Of a stretch of 64,000 bases of DNA, positions 17,766 through 26,424 are shown piece by piece (position 1 is the stretch's first letter; each line of letters opens with the position of its first letter). This stretch comes from Halopseudomonas pelagia (GTDB lineage Bacteria; Pseudomonadota; Gammaproteobacteria; Pseudomonadales; Pseudomonadaceae): NCBI RefSeq assembly GCF_009497895.1, contig NZ_CP033116.1, positions 2,294,001 to 2,358,000 on the forward strand. The letters are read 5' to 3'. Made by a program: the position numbers and the translations under genes. The notes beneath the pieces are model-generated. The model worked only from the letters and a program-made list of their open reading frames with translations. It made no database searches and was not told the DNA's origin.

Positions 17766-19094
17766 TCATATCGGGCTGACACCGCGAATGCGCGCGGCCA
17801 TGTCGGCGGCGTAGAGGTCGGTCATCCCGGCAATAAAATCGATAACGCGCATATAACTGCGATACAGATCCCAATCCGGCTTGGGTGCGTTATTGCCCAT
17901 CAAATCGAGAATCCGCTGGTGCTTGAAGCTCAGGTGCTGCCCGGCATGTTGCTCATTGACCGCGCCGCAGAACGCATCCAGCAGCGTTTCCAGCGTACTG
18001 TAGGCACCGATCTCGTGCAGGGTTTTGCGCTTGTCCTGGAAAATCCGTTCGCGCGCCATGTTCTTGGCTGTTTGCACGCAGCGGCGGGCGTTCTCATGCA
18101 TATGCTCGACCAGATCACCTTTCAGGTCGCCAGCCAGCAGCGCGTCTTGCTGATTGATAAACGCCTCGGCGGCGGCATTGACCAGATGCTCGATCGCCTT
18201 GCCACGCAGAATCGCCAATTTGCGCCGAGTCGAGTCCTGCGGGCCAAGCAGCCGGTAGGTTTCTGGCAGGTCATCGCCGACCAGCTGCAATAACACCTCT
18301 TCGACCTCGGCGTAATCAAGCAACTCCATTTCCATGCCGTCTTCCAGGTCGATCAGGCCATAGCAGATATCGTCCGCCGCCTCGACCAGATACACCAACG
18401 GATGCCGCGCCCAGCACTGATCTGCCTGTAGCGGTAGGCCCAGTTTTTCCGCGATCTGTTCCAGCAGGGGGAATTCGGCCTGATAGCAACCGAACTTGTG
18501 TTTCTTGTAGCCCTGGCTGTCGGCATGCCGGGCGGTCCAGGGGTATTTCAGGTAAGCCCCCAGCGTCGCGTAGGTCAGGCGCATGCCGCCTTCGAACTGA
18601 TGGTATTCCAGCTCGGTCAATACCCGGAAGCCCTGGGCGTTACCCTCGAAGCTGAGAAAGTCCAGACGCTGGGCATCCGTCAGCGGTGCCAGCCAGCCGC
18701 GCTGATCTGCCTGATGGAACCAATGGCGGATCGCGTCTTCGCCCGAGTGCCCGTAGGGTGGGTTACCGATGTCGTGGGCCAGGCACGCGGCCTGAACGAT
18801 GACGCCGATGTCGGCCGGCTCACACCAGTCGGGTAGTTGATCGCGAAGCATCTCTGCTACGCGCATGCCCAATGAGCGGCCAACGCAGCCGACTTCCAGG
18901 CTATGGGTCAGGCGGGTATGGATGTGGTCGTTACTGGAAACAGGATGCACCTGGGTTTTTTTGCCCAGGCGGCGAAACGCCCCGGAGAAGATGACTCGGT
19001 CATGATCCTTGTGAAAGGGCGTGCGGCCGAGTTCATCGGAACCGGCCACGGGTTTGCCCAGGCGCTCGCGGCACAGCAGTGTTTCCCAATCCAT
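17766..19094 (-). CDS. dgt: Deoxyguanosinetriphosphate triphosphohydrolase-like protein (HD family)
   Basis: A 442-residue HD-domain dNTP triphosphohydrolase that releases tripolyphosphate from dGTP or other dNTPs. Metal-binding motifs are RLTHSLEV (His64) and the HD pair His107-Asp108 in [13 protein letters not shown], with a later Asp in [10 protein letters not shown]. The start at 19094 ([10 protein letters not shown]) has GGAG upstream; the longer frame to 19193 starts at the divergent gene and is doubtful. Specificity cannot be told from sequence, hence 'dGTPase-like'. Confidence 0.9.
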   Translation of the reverse strand: MDWETLLCRERLGKPVAGSDELGRTPFHKDHDRVIFSGAFRRLGKKTQVHPVSSNDHIHTRLTHSLEVGCVGRSLGMRVAEMLRDQLPDWCEPADIGVIVQAACLAHDIGNPPYGHSGEDAIRHWFHQADQRGWLAPLTDAQRLDFLSFEGNAQGFRVLTELEYHQFEGGMRLTYATLGAYLKYPWTARHADSQGYKKHKFGCYQAEFPLLEQIAEKLGLPLQADQCWARHPLVYLVEAADDICYGLIDLEDGMEMELLDYAEVEEVLLQLVGDDLPETYRLLGPQDSTRRKLAILRGKAIEHLVNAAAEAFINQQDALLAGDLKGDLVEHMHENARRCVQTAKNMARERIFQDKRKTLHEIGAYSTLETLLDAFCGAVNEQHAGQHLSFKHQRILDLMGNNAPKPDWDLYRSYMRVIDFIAGMTDLYAADMAARIRGVSPI

Positions 19095-19195
19095 ATTGTG
19101 TCTCCGTGATTTGACCGCAGTATGTTGCATGGCGTCGCCACTGCCAAGCAGGCGGGTTACACTAGGCACTGATTCCCGACCCTGATTATCCATTG

Positions 19196-19459
19196 ATGCA
19201 AACCAACCCGGAACTCACCCTCTACGGTACCCAGGCCTGTCACCTTTGTGAGGAGGCCAGTAGTCTTTTGGCCCTGCTTTCAGGTAATGGCGTGCAGGTG
19301 CGCGAGCAGGATATTACCGAGAGCGCGGAGCTCATGTCCCGTTACCAGCTGCGCATTCCCGTATTGCGTCGAGAGGACACCGGCGCCGAGCTGGATTGGC
19401 CGTTCAATTTGCCTCAGTTGATGGACTGGCTGGGCGACTTGCTGGTAGAGGAGGGCTGA
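19196..19459 (+). CDS. Glutaredoxin-like protein (DUF836 family)
   Basis: An 87-residue thioredoxin-fold protein with the redox motif CHLC in [11 protein letters not shown], a cis-proline segment RIPVL and LDWPFN near the end. DUF836 proteins are small glutaredoxin-like proteins of unclear partner. The ATG at 19196 is preferred to the TTG one codon earlier. It is followed 3 bp later by ycgN, so the two likely form one transcript. Confidence 0.85.
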   Translation: MQTNPELTLYGTQACHLCEEASSLLALLSGNGVQVREQDITESAELMSRYQLRIPVLRREDTGAELDWPFNLPQLMDWLGDLLVEEG

Positions 19460-19462
19460 GGC

Positions 19463-19915
19463 ATGGCACAGATCGTCAAACCCTTCTGGCAACGCAAAAC
19501 GCTGGAGCAGCTGGATCAGCAGGAGTGGGAGTCACTCTGTGACGGCTGCGGACTCTGTTGCCTGCAAAAACTCGAAGATGAAGATGATGCCCAGGCCATC
19601 TACTACACGCGCGTTGCCTGCAAGCTACTGGACCTGAACACCTGCCAATGCAGCAACTATCCGCAGCGCCGGGATTTCGTACCTGACTGCATCCAGCTGA
19701 CCCCTACAGCCGCCGCAGGATTTGCCTGGTTGCCGCCCACCTGCGGCTATCGCCTGGTAGCCGAAGGCAAGGATCTGCCCGTATGGCACCATCTGGTCTG
19801 CGGCGACCGCAAAGCGGTGCACGCCGCCGGGATTTCACAGGCCGGCCGCATGCTCGCGGAAAACGCTGTAGCCGAGGATGATTGGGAAGATCAGATTATT
19901 TTCAGAGTGGGGTAG
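19463..19915 (+). CDS. YcgN family cysteine-cluster protein (UPF0260)
   Basis: A 150-residue protein with cysteine groups CDGCGLCC (27-34) and CQCSNYPQR, then CIQLTP and CGYR, in the pattern of the YkgJ/YcgN family, thought to bind zinc or an Fe-S cluster. No enzymatic role is established. A GAGG lies before the ATG. It follows the glutaredoxin-like gene after 3 bp. Confidence 0.88.
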   Translation: MAQIVKPFWQRKTLEQLDQQEWESLCDGCGLCCLQKLEDEDDAQAIYYTRVACKLLDLNTCQCSNYPQRRDFVPDCIQLTPTAAAGFAWLPPTCGYRLVAEGKDLPVWHHLVCGDRKAVHAAGISQAGRMLAENAVAEDDWEDQIIFRVG

Positions 19916-19953
19916 CAGCCGGAGGCTGCTAAAAAAGAAGCCGCAAGCCGCAA

Positions 19954-19983
19954 GCTAGAAGCTAGAAGCTAGAAGCTAGAAGC
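19954..19983. repeat. Tandem heptamer GCTAGAA, four copies
   Basis: Four exact copies of GCTAGAA plus a final GC form a short head-to-tail repeat in the ycgN-mlaA intergenic region. Related degenerate strings (GCCGCAAGC, CTTGCGGCTTGCAGCTTG) lie on both sides. A microsatellite of this kind is prone to change in copy number. Confidence 0.85.
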
Positions 19984-19988
19984 AAAAC

Positions 19989-20025
19989 AAAACCACGGCG
20001 CGGATTTGAAGCGGCGCCGGGTTTT
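19989..20025. terminator. Terminator between convergent ycgN and mlaA
   Basis: AAAACC-a-CGGCGC pairs with GCGCCG-GGTTTT around a 12-base loop. T-rich sequence follows on the plus strand and A-rich sequence precedes it, so it could work in both directions. Confidence 0.65.
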
Positions 20026-20090
20026 GGTTTGGAAGTAAATCTTGCAGCCACTCGGACAACTTGCGGCTTGCAGCTTGAGGCTTACCGCTG

Positions 20091-20129
20091 CCAGTAGCCC
20101 GAAGCCGCACAGCGGCTTAGGGCTACTGG
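20091..20129. repeat. Near-perfect 17-bp hairpin overlapping the mlaA stop codon
   Basis: CCAGTAGCCC-g-AAGCCGC pairs with GCGGCTT-a-GGGCTACTGG around loop ACA. The mlaA stop codon (20123-20125) lies inside the right arm. No T-tract follows on the minus strand, so it may protect the mRNA 3' end rather than stop transcription. Confidence 0.75.
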
Positions 20130-20929
20130 CTTATCTGAAACTCGCGCAGCTTGGTATACAAGTAACGTACCTGGTCGTACTCAAAAGGGCTATCCAGGGC
20201 ACCATAGCGGAAGCCATTTTTATATCTTATATCAATGGCATACAGCCCATAGCTCCACGGGTTCTCATTCATGATCTCGCGGTTGTTCAAGTAGGCTGCG
20301 GCGTCTTCCATGGTCCAGTCCACCGCTCGACCACTGGTGTCGCGCAGGGATGATGGGCCCAGAAAGGGGACGACCAGATAGGGTCCCGGCGGTACGCCAT
20401 AAAAACCCAGCGTCTGGCCAAAGTCTTCCGATTCCTGCGGCAGGCCCATGGCCTTGGCCACATCGAACAAGCCAACGACACCCAAGGTAGTGTTGAACAA
20501 CAAGCGCGCAGTGGTACGCATGCTTTTCTGCGCCTTGCCCTGCAGGATGCTATTGCCCAGATTGGGTATGTCCGCGAGGTTGGAGAACACGTTAGAGACG
20601 CCCGTGCGAACGAATTTGGGGGTGGCCCATTCGTAAGTGCGGATCACCGGCAAATACACAAGCTCGTCAAACCGGCCATTGAAACGATAGATGCGCCGGT
20701 TGAAACCTTCGATCGGATCCTGCACATTCAGCGCGCGCAGGCTGGAGCGCTCAAACTGGTACTGGCTGGCGTAGGGGTCGATCTCCAGCTCGGCAAAAGG
20801 ATCTTTGTATTCCGGCGTCATGGACGCCGTGGAAACTGCGTCACGAGTGCTTTCGGGCGTTTCCTGGGCAAACAGTGGCGTGGCACACAGCGCCAGGCAC
20901 AGGGTCAGGGTCAGGGTAGTTCTACGCAT
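20123..20929 (-). CDS. mlaA: MlaA (VacJ) family outer-membrane lipid-asymmetry protein
   Basis: A 268-residue exported protein with the MlaA core DPIEGFNRRIYRFN (about 72-85), GVSNVFSNL and DFGQTLGFYGVPPGPYLVVP. MlaA removes mislocalised phospholipid from the outer leaflet and passes it to MlaC. The N-terminus is a signal peptide, but the best candidate lipid-attachment Cys15 is preceded by LAL, a poor lipobox, and AQE after it looks like a signal peptidase I site. It may therefore be a non-lipidated variant. Its start overlaps the stop of the upstream hydrolase (TAATG). Confidence 0.9.
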   Translation of the reverse strand: MRRTTLTLTLCLALCATPLFAQETPESTRDAVSTASMTPEYKDPFAELEIDPYASQYQFERSSLRALNVQDPIEGFNRRIYRFNGRFDELVYLPVIRTYEWATPKFVRTGVSNVFSNLADIPNLGNSILQGKAQKSMRTTARLLFNTTLGVVGLFDVAKAMGLPQESEDFGQTLGFYGVPPGPYLVVPFLGPSSLRDTSGRAVDWTMEDAAAYLNNREIMNENPWSYGLYAIDIRYKNGFRYGALDSPFEYDQVRYLYTKLREFQISQ

Positions 20930-22221
20930 TATTCTGTTCCCTCAAGAAAACTCAGCATCCGTGCAGTCACGTTGACGTGTTGCAGATTTCCACCATGGCC
21001 CCCGCGCGGATACACATAAGCACGCTCGCCCAGCAACTGCGTGAGGTAGGCATAGTCACCGGCATCGAGAATAAAGTCATCAGCATTGGTGATAGCTGCG
21101 ATATTCGGGTTATCAACCAGGTGCCCTTCAATACTGCGCAGACTGGTTTCATAGGCCATGTCATTAATGGTCTTTTCGATATTGCGGCTGTTCCAGGACG
21201 GCCACAGCTGGCTCTGCACATAGCAGTTGAAGTCACAGAACAAGGCACGGCGCAGGTATGGAGTCAGCGAGGTACTGACCTTGATGGTCGCGCCGGGAGG
21301 TGCATAACGGCCAGTCCCGTTGATCACGTCGGTCATGAAGTTCAAATCGGCTGCTGCAAAGCGGAACACTGCGCCAATCAGCAATGCCATCTCGGCGTCG
21401 GTCAACGCTTCTTCAGAGGTCTGGATGCTAGTGAACAGACCCGCTTCCACGTCGGTGTCACCGCTACGGGCAAAGTGACGAGAGAGCTTGTCGAAAATAT
21501 GCTCATAGAAGCTCTCGGTGTTGCTGATGCCTTCCACCTTGGTATCCGACAGTGCATCCAGGCGCTGGATGGACGAATACAGATCCACCGGCGGATTGAG
21601 CATCAATACCTTGGTAAAGTTGAATTGACCGAGGGTTTCATCGAGGTGGCTGACGAAGGCGGCGTTCAAGGCACCGAGGCTGAATCCGGCCATGCGGTAT
21701 TCAGTAATTTCGATACCCTTTTCATCGCGAGCGTGTTCAACCGCCAATGACATGGCAGTATGCAGATCGCGGGCATCTTCGCGGCCCAGCCCCGGCAAGC
21801 CGGTGCTGGAGGCTGAGGCAATAAAGTCATGGTTGGTCGGCGATGACAGCATGATCACATGCATGCCAGCATCCCAGAACAGGGCTTTCAGGTAATCCAG
21901 ACGCGGGCTGTCGAAACCCGAGCCGGTACCGGCGATGAGGAAAATCAGCGGCGCGGGTCCGGTCTTATAGGCCAGCCGATAGTGCATGTCGCGATACCGT
22001 GACAGCGCAGGCGGCAGCTTCCGATCAGGCAGCACGCGCACGGACAGATCTGTCTGGCGCACATCCACGTCGTCGGAGACCGGAGCACGCAATGGCTCTG
22101 GGGTACCGCCGATAGTGGACATGAAAGCGTTAATGTCGGGATAACTGAAGTTATCAATCTGTTGAGCCTGAGCCGACGCGGCGAACAGGCTGAAAATCAG
22201 GGCATAAATATATAGGGGCAT
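20929..22221 (-). CDS. Exported alpha/beta-hydrolase-fold protein coupled to mlaA
   Basis: A 430-residue protein with a signal peptide (MPLYIYALIF...ASAQAQQ). The fold is suggested by FLIAGTGSG (oxyanion-side loop), the nucleophile motif GFSLGA with Ser181, and a late YPRGGHGGN carrying a plausible catalytic His. The start at 22221 lies at the signal peptide; an upstream ATG at 22263 would hide it. Its stop overlaps the mlaA start, so the two are probably made together. A role in envelope lipid metabolism (lipase or esterase) is inferred only from that coupling. Confidence 0.75.
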   Translation of the reverse strand: MPLYIYALIFSLFAASAQAQQIDNFSYPDINAFMSTIGGTPEPLRAPVSDDVDVRQTDLSVRVLPDRKLPPALSRYRDMHYRLAYKTGPAPLIFLIAGTGSGFDSPRLDYLKALFWDAGMHVIMLSSPTNHDFIASASSTGLPGLGREDARDLHTAMSLAVEHARDEKGIEITEYRMAGFSLGALNAAFVSHLDETLGQFNFTKVLMLNPPVDLYSSIQRLDALSDTKVEGISNTESFYEHIFDKLSRHFARSGDTDVEAGLFTSIQTSEEALTDAEMALLIGAVFRFAAADLNFMTDVINGTGRYAPPGATIKVSTSLTPYLRRALFCDFNCYVQSQLWPSWNSRNIEKTINDMAYETSLRSIEGHLVDNPNIAAITNADDFILDAGDYAYLTQLLGERAYVYPRGGHGGNLQHVNVTARMLSFLEGTE

Positions 22222-22346
22222 ATGGTTTTCCAGTGGACTCCACTGACTATACCCGAATAACACGAATAAAGTTCCACAGCACCGTTGAATAGGTGCTGTC
22301 AGAGCAGTTTATAGCGGAATTTAAGCCCCCTTTTGGCTCAGCCTGT

Positions 22347-22382
22347 TACGCATTGAACTACGCATTGAACTACGCATTGAAC
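22347..22382. repeat. Three exact 12-bp tandem repeats across the stop codon of the DUF2061 gene
   Basis: The unit TACGCATTGAAC occurs three times head to tail. On the minus strand each 12-mer encodes F-N-A-stop in the frame of the DUF2061 gene, so the gene ends with three successive in-frame stops at 12-base intervals. See the finding for this region. Confidence 0.9.
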
Positions 22383-22579
22383 ACCGGAGGGGGCAAGCGG
22401 CTGCTACGCTTTTGTTCGATCCGCTTCCAGACCTTTTCATGGAAGTGGAAAGCCACCGTGTTGATGGCGGGTTCGACCAATGCGACGGCACCGCCAATCA
22501 TCAGGCTGCCAGTCATCGCATACACCACAGCAAAGGCCACGGTGAAGTGCATGATTGCGAAAGTAGTGGTCTTGACCAT
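22370..22579 (-). CDS. DUF2061 small membrane protein
   Basis: A 69-residue protein with one or two hydrophobic helices (TFAIMHFTVAFAVVYAMTG and SLMIGGAVALVEPAINTVA) and the typical ending FHFHEKVWKRIEQ. That pattern (MTGS...GG...EPA.NT...HEK.W) is characteristic of DUF2061. Function unknown; related genes sit near cysteine/sulfate metabolism in some bacteria. The start at 22579 has GAGGTG upstream. It ends in the 12-bp tandem repeat. Confidence 0.85.
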   Translation of the reverse strand: MVKTTTFAIMHFTVAFAVVYAMTGSLMIGGAVALVEPAINTVAFHFHEKVWKRIEQKRSSRLPPPVFNA

Positions 22580-22747
22580 GGTGCACCTCAAATCATAAAT
22601 GGGAATCATTCCCGATGAGTTGAGTGTAGGAGATTGGTGTTAATAGATAAAACAGATTTGAATAATGGCTTCGATTGTTTCGCTCAATGGCAGCCCGCGG
22701 GTTGCAAGCCAGCCGCCCCTCAGGAGCGTCAGGAGCGGCCATAATCG

Positions 22748-22930
22748 TTACACGTCGAAGTCGAAATCCAGCAGCTGTTTCTGCAGACGGCGTTCTTCCA
22801 GATAGTTATCGATCAATCTGCGTTTGGTCAGATTGGCTTTGGAATTGGCCGCTGAGTCCGTATCGGGCGCATCGTCTTCTTCAACAAAGTCATCGTCGTC
22901 CAGTTCTATTTCCGCTTTTGCTTTGGCCAT
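22748..22930 (-). CDS. Small acidic protein of the PA3496 family
   Basis: A 60-residue protein: acidic N-terminal half (IELDDDDFVEEDDAPDTD), then NLTKRRLIDNYLEERRLQKQ and the ending LLDFDFDV. The C-terminal pattern and position next to nth match the P. aeruginosa protein PA3496, which public annotation calls a putative envelope-integrity protein; I know of no mechanism. GGAG lies before the ATG. Confidence 0.8.
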   Translation of the reverse strand: MAKAKAEIELDDDDFVEEDDAPDTDSAANSKANLTKRRLIDNYLEERRLQKQLLDFDFDV

Positions 22931-23038
22931 GACTCAACTCCACTATGAAGATGCCATTTGCGCACCTTATAACGGGCAATCGAATTCAGCGGAAATAGAT
23001 TTTTTCAATCAAACCGGGCGAATTTTACCAATAGGTTT

Positions 23039-23674
23039 TCAGTTGCTGGTTTTGAACTTGTAATCGCACAGGTCTTCGATGCGGCAACTACCGCATTGCG
23101 GGGTGCGTGCCTTGCATACATAGCGGCCGTGCAGGATCAGCCAATGGTGAGCATCGACCAGATATTCCTTGGGTACGTGACGCATTAGCTGCCGCTCGAC
23201 CTCCAGCACATTTTTACCCGGCGCGATGCCGGTGCGGTTACTGACACGAAAGATATGCGTATCCACCGCCATGGCGGCGTGCCCGAAAGCGGTATTCAGT
23301 ACCACGTTGGCCGTCTTGCGGCCCACCCCAGGCAGCGCCTCCAGCGCCTCGCGGTTGTCCGGTACCTGGCTGTTATGTAGCTCGACCAGCATGCGGCAGG
23401 TCTCAATCACGTTGCGCGCCTTGCTGTTGTACAGGCCGATGGTCTTGATGTACTCGCTCAGCCCCTCGACCCCCAGCGCATAGATCGCTTCCGGGGTATT
23501 GGCCACCGGGTAGAGTTTGGCAGTGGCCTTGTTTACGCCCACATCGGTCGCCTGCGCGGAGAGAATCACTGCAATCAGCAGCTCGAATGGGTTGCTGTAG
23601 GTCAGTTCGGTAGTCGGAGTGGGGTTGTCTTCACGCAGACGACGAAAAATTTCTTCGCGTTTTTGTTTGTTCAT
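23039..23674 (-). CDS. nth: Endonuclease III
   Basis: A 211-residue base-excision DNA glycosylase/AP lyase for oxidised pyrimidines. It keeps the HhH motif LPGVGRKTANVV with catalytic Lys120, the aspartate in VDTH (Asp138) and the [4Fe-4S] cysteines 187, 194, 197 and 203, the same numbers as in E. coli Nth. The start at 23674 matches the family N-terminus MNKQKR; no strong ribosome-binding site is visible. It is downstream of rnfE, as in many Pseudomonas, but 317 bp of repeat-bearing sequence separates them here. Confidence 0.96.
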   Translation of the reverse strand: MNKQKREEIFRRLREDNPTPTTELTYSNPFELLIAVILSAQATDVGVNKATAKLYPVANTPEAIYALGVEGLSEYIKTIGLYNSKARNVIETCRMLVELHNSQVPDNREALEALPGVGRKTANVVLNTAFGHAAMAVDTHIFRVSNRTGIAPGKNVLEVERQLMRHVPKEYLVDAHHWLILHGRYVCKARTPQCGSCRIEDLCDYKFKTSN

Positions 23675-23807
23675 GGGTAGTGGTTTTCTTGCGTCTGGTT
23701 GATGGTTGTTTGTCTTTACCCGGGCAGGCAACAAGCGGGAAACTCATGGGGTGATTTAGTTGGTGGGGCGAGCCTAACGCCTTCCTGCATTCATCTGACA
23801 GTCAGAA

Positions 23808-23963
23808 TGGATTCCCGCCTTCGCGGGAATGACGGTGGGGCGGGCGAACTCCCCGTCGTTCCCGCTATTCCCGCGCAGGCGGAAATCCATGCGGACTTCC
23901 AGAATACCTACCATGCCAACCCCAAAACCCACGTCATTCCCGCACAGGCGGGAATCCAGGCGG
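23808..23963. repeat. Three copies of a dispersed palindromic repeat between nth and rnfE
   Basis: Copies at about 23808-23834 (inverted), 23854-23893 and 23932-23963 follow the consensus CGTCATTCCCGC-n(4-6)-GCGGGAATCCA. Each can fold by pairing ATTCCCGC with GCGGGAAT. Two related copies occur at 38680-38706 and 38770-38797. This fills most of the 317-bp gap; no gene was seen in it. Confidence 0.85.
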
Positions 23964-23991
23964 AGTATCAAGGCCACTCACACCTTCCAGG

Positions 23992-24708
23992 TCAAGGCCC
24001 CACCGCCCCAGTCACCCGCACTCGCTTGCCACCCACGGCAGGTTTGGCGGCACGCGCCGCAGCGCGGTCCTTTACCACCCCATCAATCACATTCTTCACC
24101 GCAATCAGCAAGCCCATAAACAAAAACGCGCCGGGCGGCAAGATGACGAAGAGCACATCCTTGTAGTTGGGGAATACGACAATGCGCCAGTCAGCGGCCA
24201 TCGGCCCTAACAGCAGATCCATTCCCGCAAACAGGGTCCCGTACCCCACCAGCTCCCGGAGCATGCCTAACACCAGCAGCACCAACGCAAACCCCAGGCC
24301 CATCATGAAACCGTCGATTACCGAAGGTAGGACCGGGTTCTTGGAGGCATAGGCGTCGGCGCGGCCGAGGATCGCGCAGTTGGTCACGATCAGCGGGATA
24401 AAAATGCCCAGGATCTGATAGAGCTCAAAGGTAAATGCCTGCATCAGCAGCTCAATACAGGTGGTCAGCGCGGCGATGATCATCACGAACGCCGGCAGGC
24501 GCACTGCATCGGTGACGGCGCTGCGAATCAAGGAGACGGCAAAGTTGGAGCCGACCAGCACCAGAATGGTCGCAATTCCCAGGCCCAGCGCGTTAACGGC
24601 GGTGCTGCTGACGCCCAGCAGCGGACACAAGCCTAGCAACTGCACCAGGCCAGGGTTGTTGTGCCAGAGGCCTTCCTTGGTGATGTCGACGAAACGGGTA
24701 CTAGCCAC
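23992..24708 (-). CDS. rnfE: RnfE, electron transport complex subunit E
   Basis: A 238-residue integral membrane subunit of the Rnf (Rsx) ferredoxin:NAD oxidoreductase. It has about six hydrophobic helices and the family cysteine motifs [10 protein letters not shown] and [14 protein letters not shown]. The start is a GTG at 24708 with GAGGAG 7 bases upstream; it overlaps the rnfG stop by 8 bases. A longer frame to 24843 would lie wholly inside rnfG and is rejected. Last gene of the rnf operon here. Confidence 0.95.
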   Translation of the reverse strand: MASTRFVDITKEGLWHNNPGLVQLLGLCPLLGVSSTAVNALGLGIATILVLVGSNFAVSLIRSAVTDAVRLPAFVMIIAALTTCIELLMQAFTFELYQILGIFIPLIVTNCAILGRADAYASKNPVLPSVIDGFMMGLGFALVLLVLGMLRELVGYGTLFAGMDLLLGPMAADWRIVVFPNYKDVLFVILPPGAFLFMGLLIAVKNVIDGVVKDRAAARAAKPAVGGKRVRVTGAVGP

Positions 24709-25354
24709 GAGCAGGCTCCTCGTTGTTAAGTTCCAGCAACTGATCACGGTTGGCTTCAAAGTACTGCAACGCGCGATACACCGCTTGCACCACGGCACGC
24801 GGGGTGATGGTAGCGCCGGTAAACTGGTCAAAATCGCCCCCATCCTTGCTCACGCCCCAATTCTCGGGGGCGGGCATGCTCAGGCTGGTGCCGTTGAAAT
24901 CCAGTACCCAGGTGCTCTTGTTCAGTTGCACCTTGTCGCCCAGGCCGGGTGTTTCACGGTGATTGGTAATACGTACCCCGGCAATCTCGCCGTTGGCGCG
25001 CACGCCCACCAGCAGGTCGATGCGGCCGCTGTAGCCGTCCGGAGCGATGGTTGGCAGAATCACCGCGACTACTTCGCCGTCCAGTTTGCCCCGATAGGCC
25101 ATGGCATCGCCGGGGAGGTTCAGCAGCTCCCGATTGTTGATGGCGAAGGCATCTTCGAGCAGGTCGTTGTCGTGCTGATCGTGGGGAAGAATCTCATTGA
25201 GCGCGCTCATCTGCATGCGCCGCTGCTCTTCGGCAATCCGTGAGGCGGTGCCTTGTTGCGTCAGGGCAATCAGGCCCACGGTAACCATCGCAAACACGCC
25301 AAGAATGATGCTGTTACGGACGATCGAGCTGCCAGCGGTGAGAGGGTTCTGCAT
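24701..25354 (-). CDS. rnfG: RnfG, electron transport complex subunit G
   Basis: A 217-residue subunit with one N-terminal membrane helix and a periplasmic FMN domain. The covalent FMN site is [11 protein letters not shown] near residue 177, where the Thr of the SGAT-like motif carries FMN. It starts 2 bp after the rnfD stop and overlaps rnfE. Confidence 0.95.
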   Translation of the reverse strand: MQNPLTAGSSIVRNSIILGVFAMVTVGLIALTQQGTASRIAEEQRRMQMSALNEILPHDQHDNDLLEDAFAINNRELLNLPGDAMAYRGKLDGEVVAVILPTIAPDGYSGRIDLLVGVRANGEIAGVRITNHRETPGLGDKVQLNKSTWVLDFNGTSLSMPAPENWGVSKDGGDFDQFTGATITPRAVVQAVYRALQYFEANRDQLLELNNEEPARG

Positions 25355-25356
25355 GC

Positions 25357-26424
25357 TCAGTCCACCTTGCCCATGCCGCGCTCGGCCTTGCGATGGCCGT
25401 AGGTGCGCGGAGTGGTGTAGTAATCAATGGTTGGTGCGGCCAGATTCATCAGCAGCACGGCGAAAGCCACCGCATCGGGGTAACCACCCCAGGCGCGAAT
25501 GCAGTACACCAGCACCCCGACGCCGAGCCCGAAGACCAGCCGGCCCAGTTTACTGGTCGCACCGGAAACCGGATCAGTCACAATAAAGAAGGCGCCGAGC
25601 ATGGTCGCGCCGCTGAGCAGGTGGAACAGCGGGGAGCCGTTGGAGTTCGACCCGGAACCGCCCCAAAACAGCAGGCTCATCAGCCCCAGCCCAATCAACA
25701 TGCCGGCGGGTGCGTGCCAGGTAAAAATGCGCTTGTAGAGCAGCAGGGCGCCACCGGCCAGATACGCCAGGCTGACCCACTCCCAGCCATAACCGGCAAA
25801 GTTGCCGAAGACAGGTTGTGCGGCGGCCAGCTCGGCCATGCTCAGGCTGGTGTTGTTCTTGACCACATCCAGCGGTGTGGCCATGGCCCAGCCATCCATT
25901 GCCTGGGTGGCGGGCAGGAACACACGCTGCAGCGCTTCCATCAGCCCCAGAGTGGCCTGCATATCGGGCATCAACTGTTCAATGCCGCGCGGCGCCGGCC
26001 AACTGGTCATTTCCACCGGGAAAGAGATCAACACCACGGCGTAGCCCAGCATCGCCGGATTGAACGGGTTCTGGCCCAGACCGCCGTATAACTGCTTACC
26101 GAACACAATGGCGAAACTGCTGGCGATCAGCACCAGCCACCAGGGCGCCAGGGGTGGCAGGGCCAGCGCCAATAGCCAGGCGGTGACCAGAGCGCTGCCA
26201 TCGCTGAGAAAGAAGCTCAGCGGCCGTTTGCGCAGCAGCAGAATCAGTGCCTCGGTACCCAGGGCCACGACGCTGGCCAGGACAATATTGATCAGCGTGC
26301 CCCAACCGAAAAACCAGGTCATGGCGATGATGCCGGGCAGGGTCGCGGCCAACACCCAGAGCATGATGGTCTGAGTACGGTTGTTGCCCCGGGCGTGGGG
26401 TGAGGTAATGCGGGGCAGGGCCAC
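25357..26424 (-). CDS. rnfD: RnfD, electron transport complex subunit D
   Basis: A 355-residue membrane subunit with about ten hydrophobic segments and a covalent FMN site in [10 protein letters not shown] near the C-terminal third. It is thought to contribute to ion translocation. The start is a GTG overlapping the rnfC stop by one base; stop-start overlap supports translational coupling. The N-terminus [14 protein letters not shown] is typical. Confidence 0.95.
   Translation of the reverse strand: MALPRITSPHARGNNRTQTIMLWVLAATLPGIIAMTWFFGWGTLINIVLASVVALGTEALILLLRKRPLSFFLSDGSALVTAWLLALALPPLAPWWLVLIASSFAIVFGKQLYGGLGQNPFNPAMLGYAVVLISFPVEMTSWPAPRGIEQLMPDMQATLGLMEALQRVFLPATQAMDGWAMATPLDVVKNNTSLSMAELAAAQPVFGNFAGYGWEWVSLAYLAGGALLLYKRIFTWHAPAGMLIGLGLMSLLFWGGSGSNSNGSPLFHLLSGATMLGAFFIVTDPVSGATSKLGRLVFGLGVGVLVYCIRAWGGYPDAVAFAVLLMNLAAPTIDYYTTPRTYGHRKAERGMGKVD

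Noticed and set aside
17757-18293. 178-codon frame opposite dgt
   Set aside because: Shadow of the dgt coding strand; no start signal or known family.
22292-22598. 101-codon frame across the tandem repeat near 22.35 kb
   Set aside because: Antisense to the DUF2061 gene; the repeat gives the artificial stretch YALNYALN.
23735-23990. CRISPR-like array between nth and rnfE
   Set aside because: Copies are few, differ in orientation and spacing, and are imperfect; they match a dispersed palindromic element instead. No cas genes occur.
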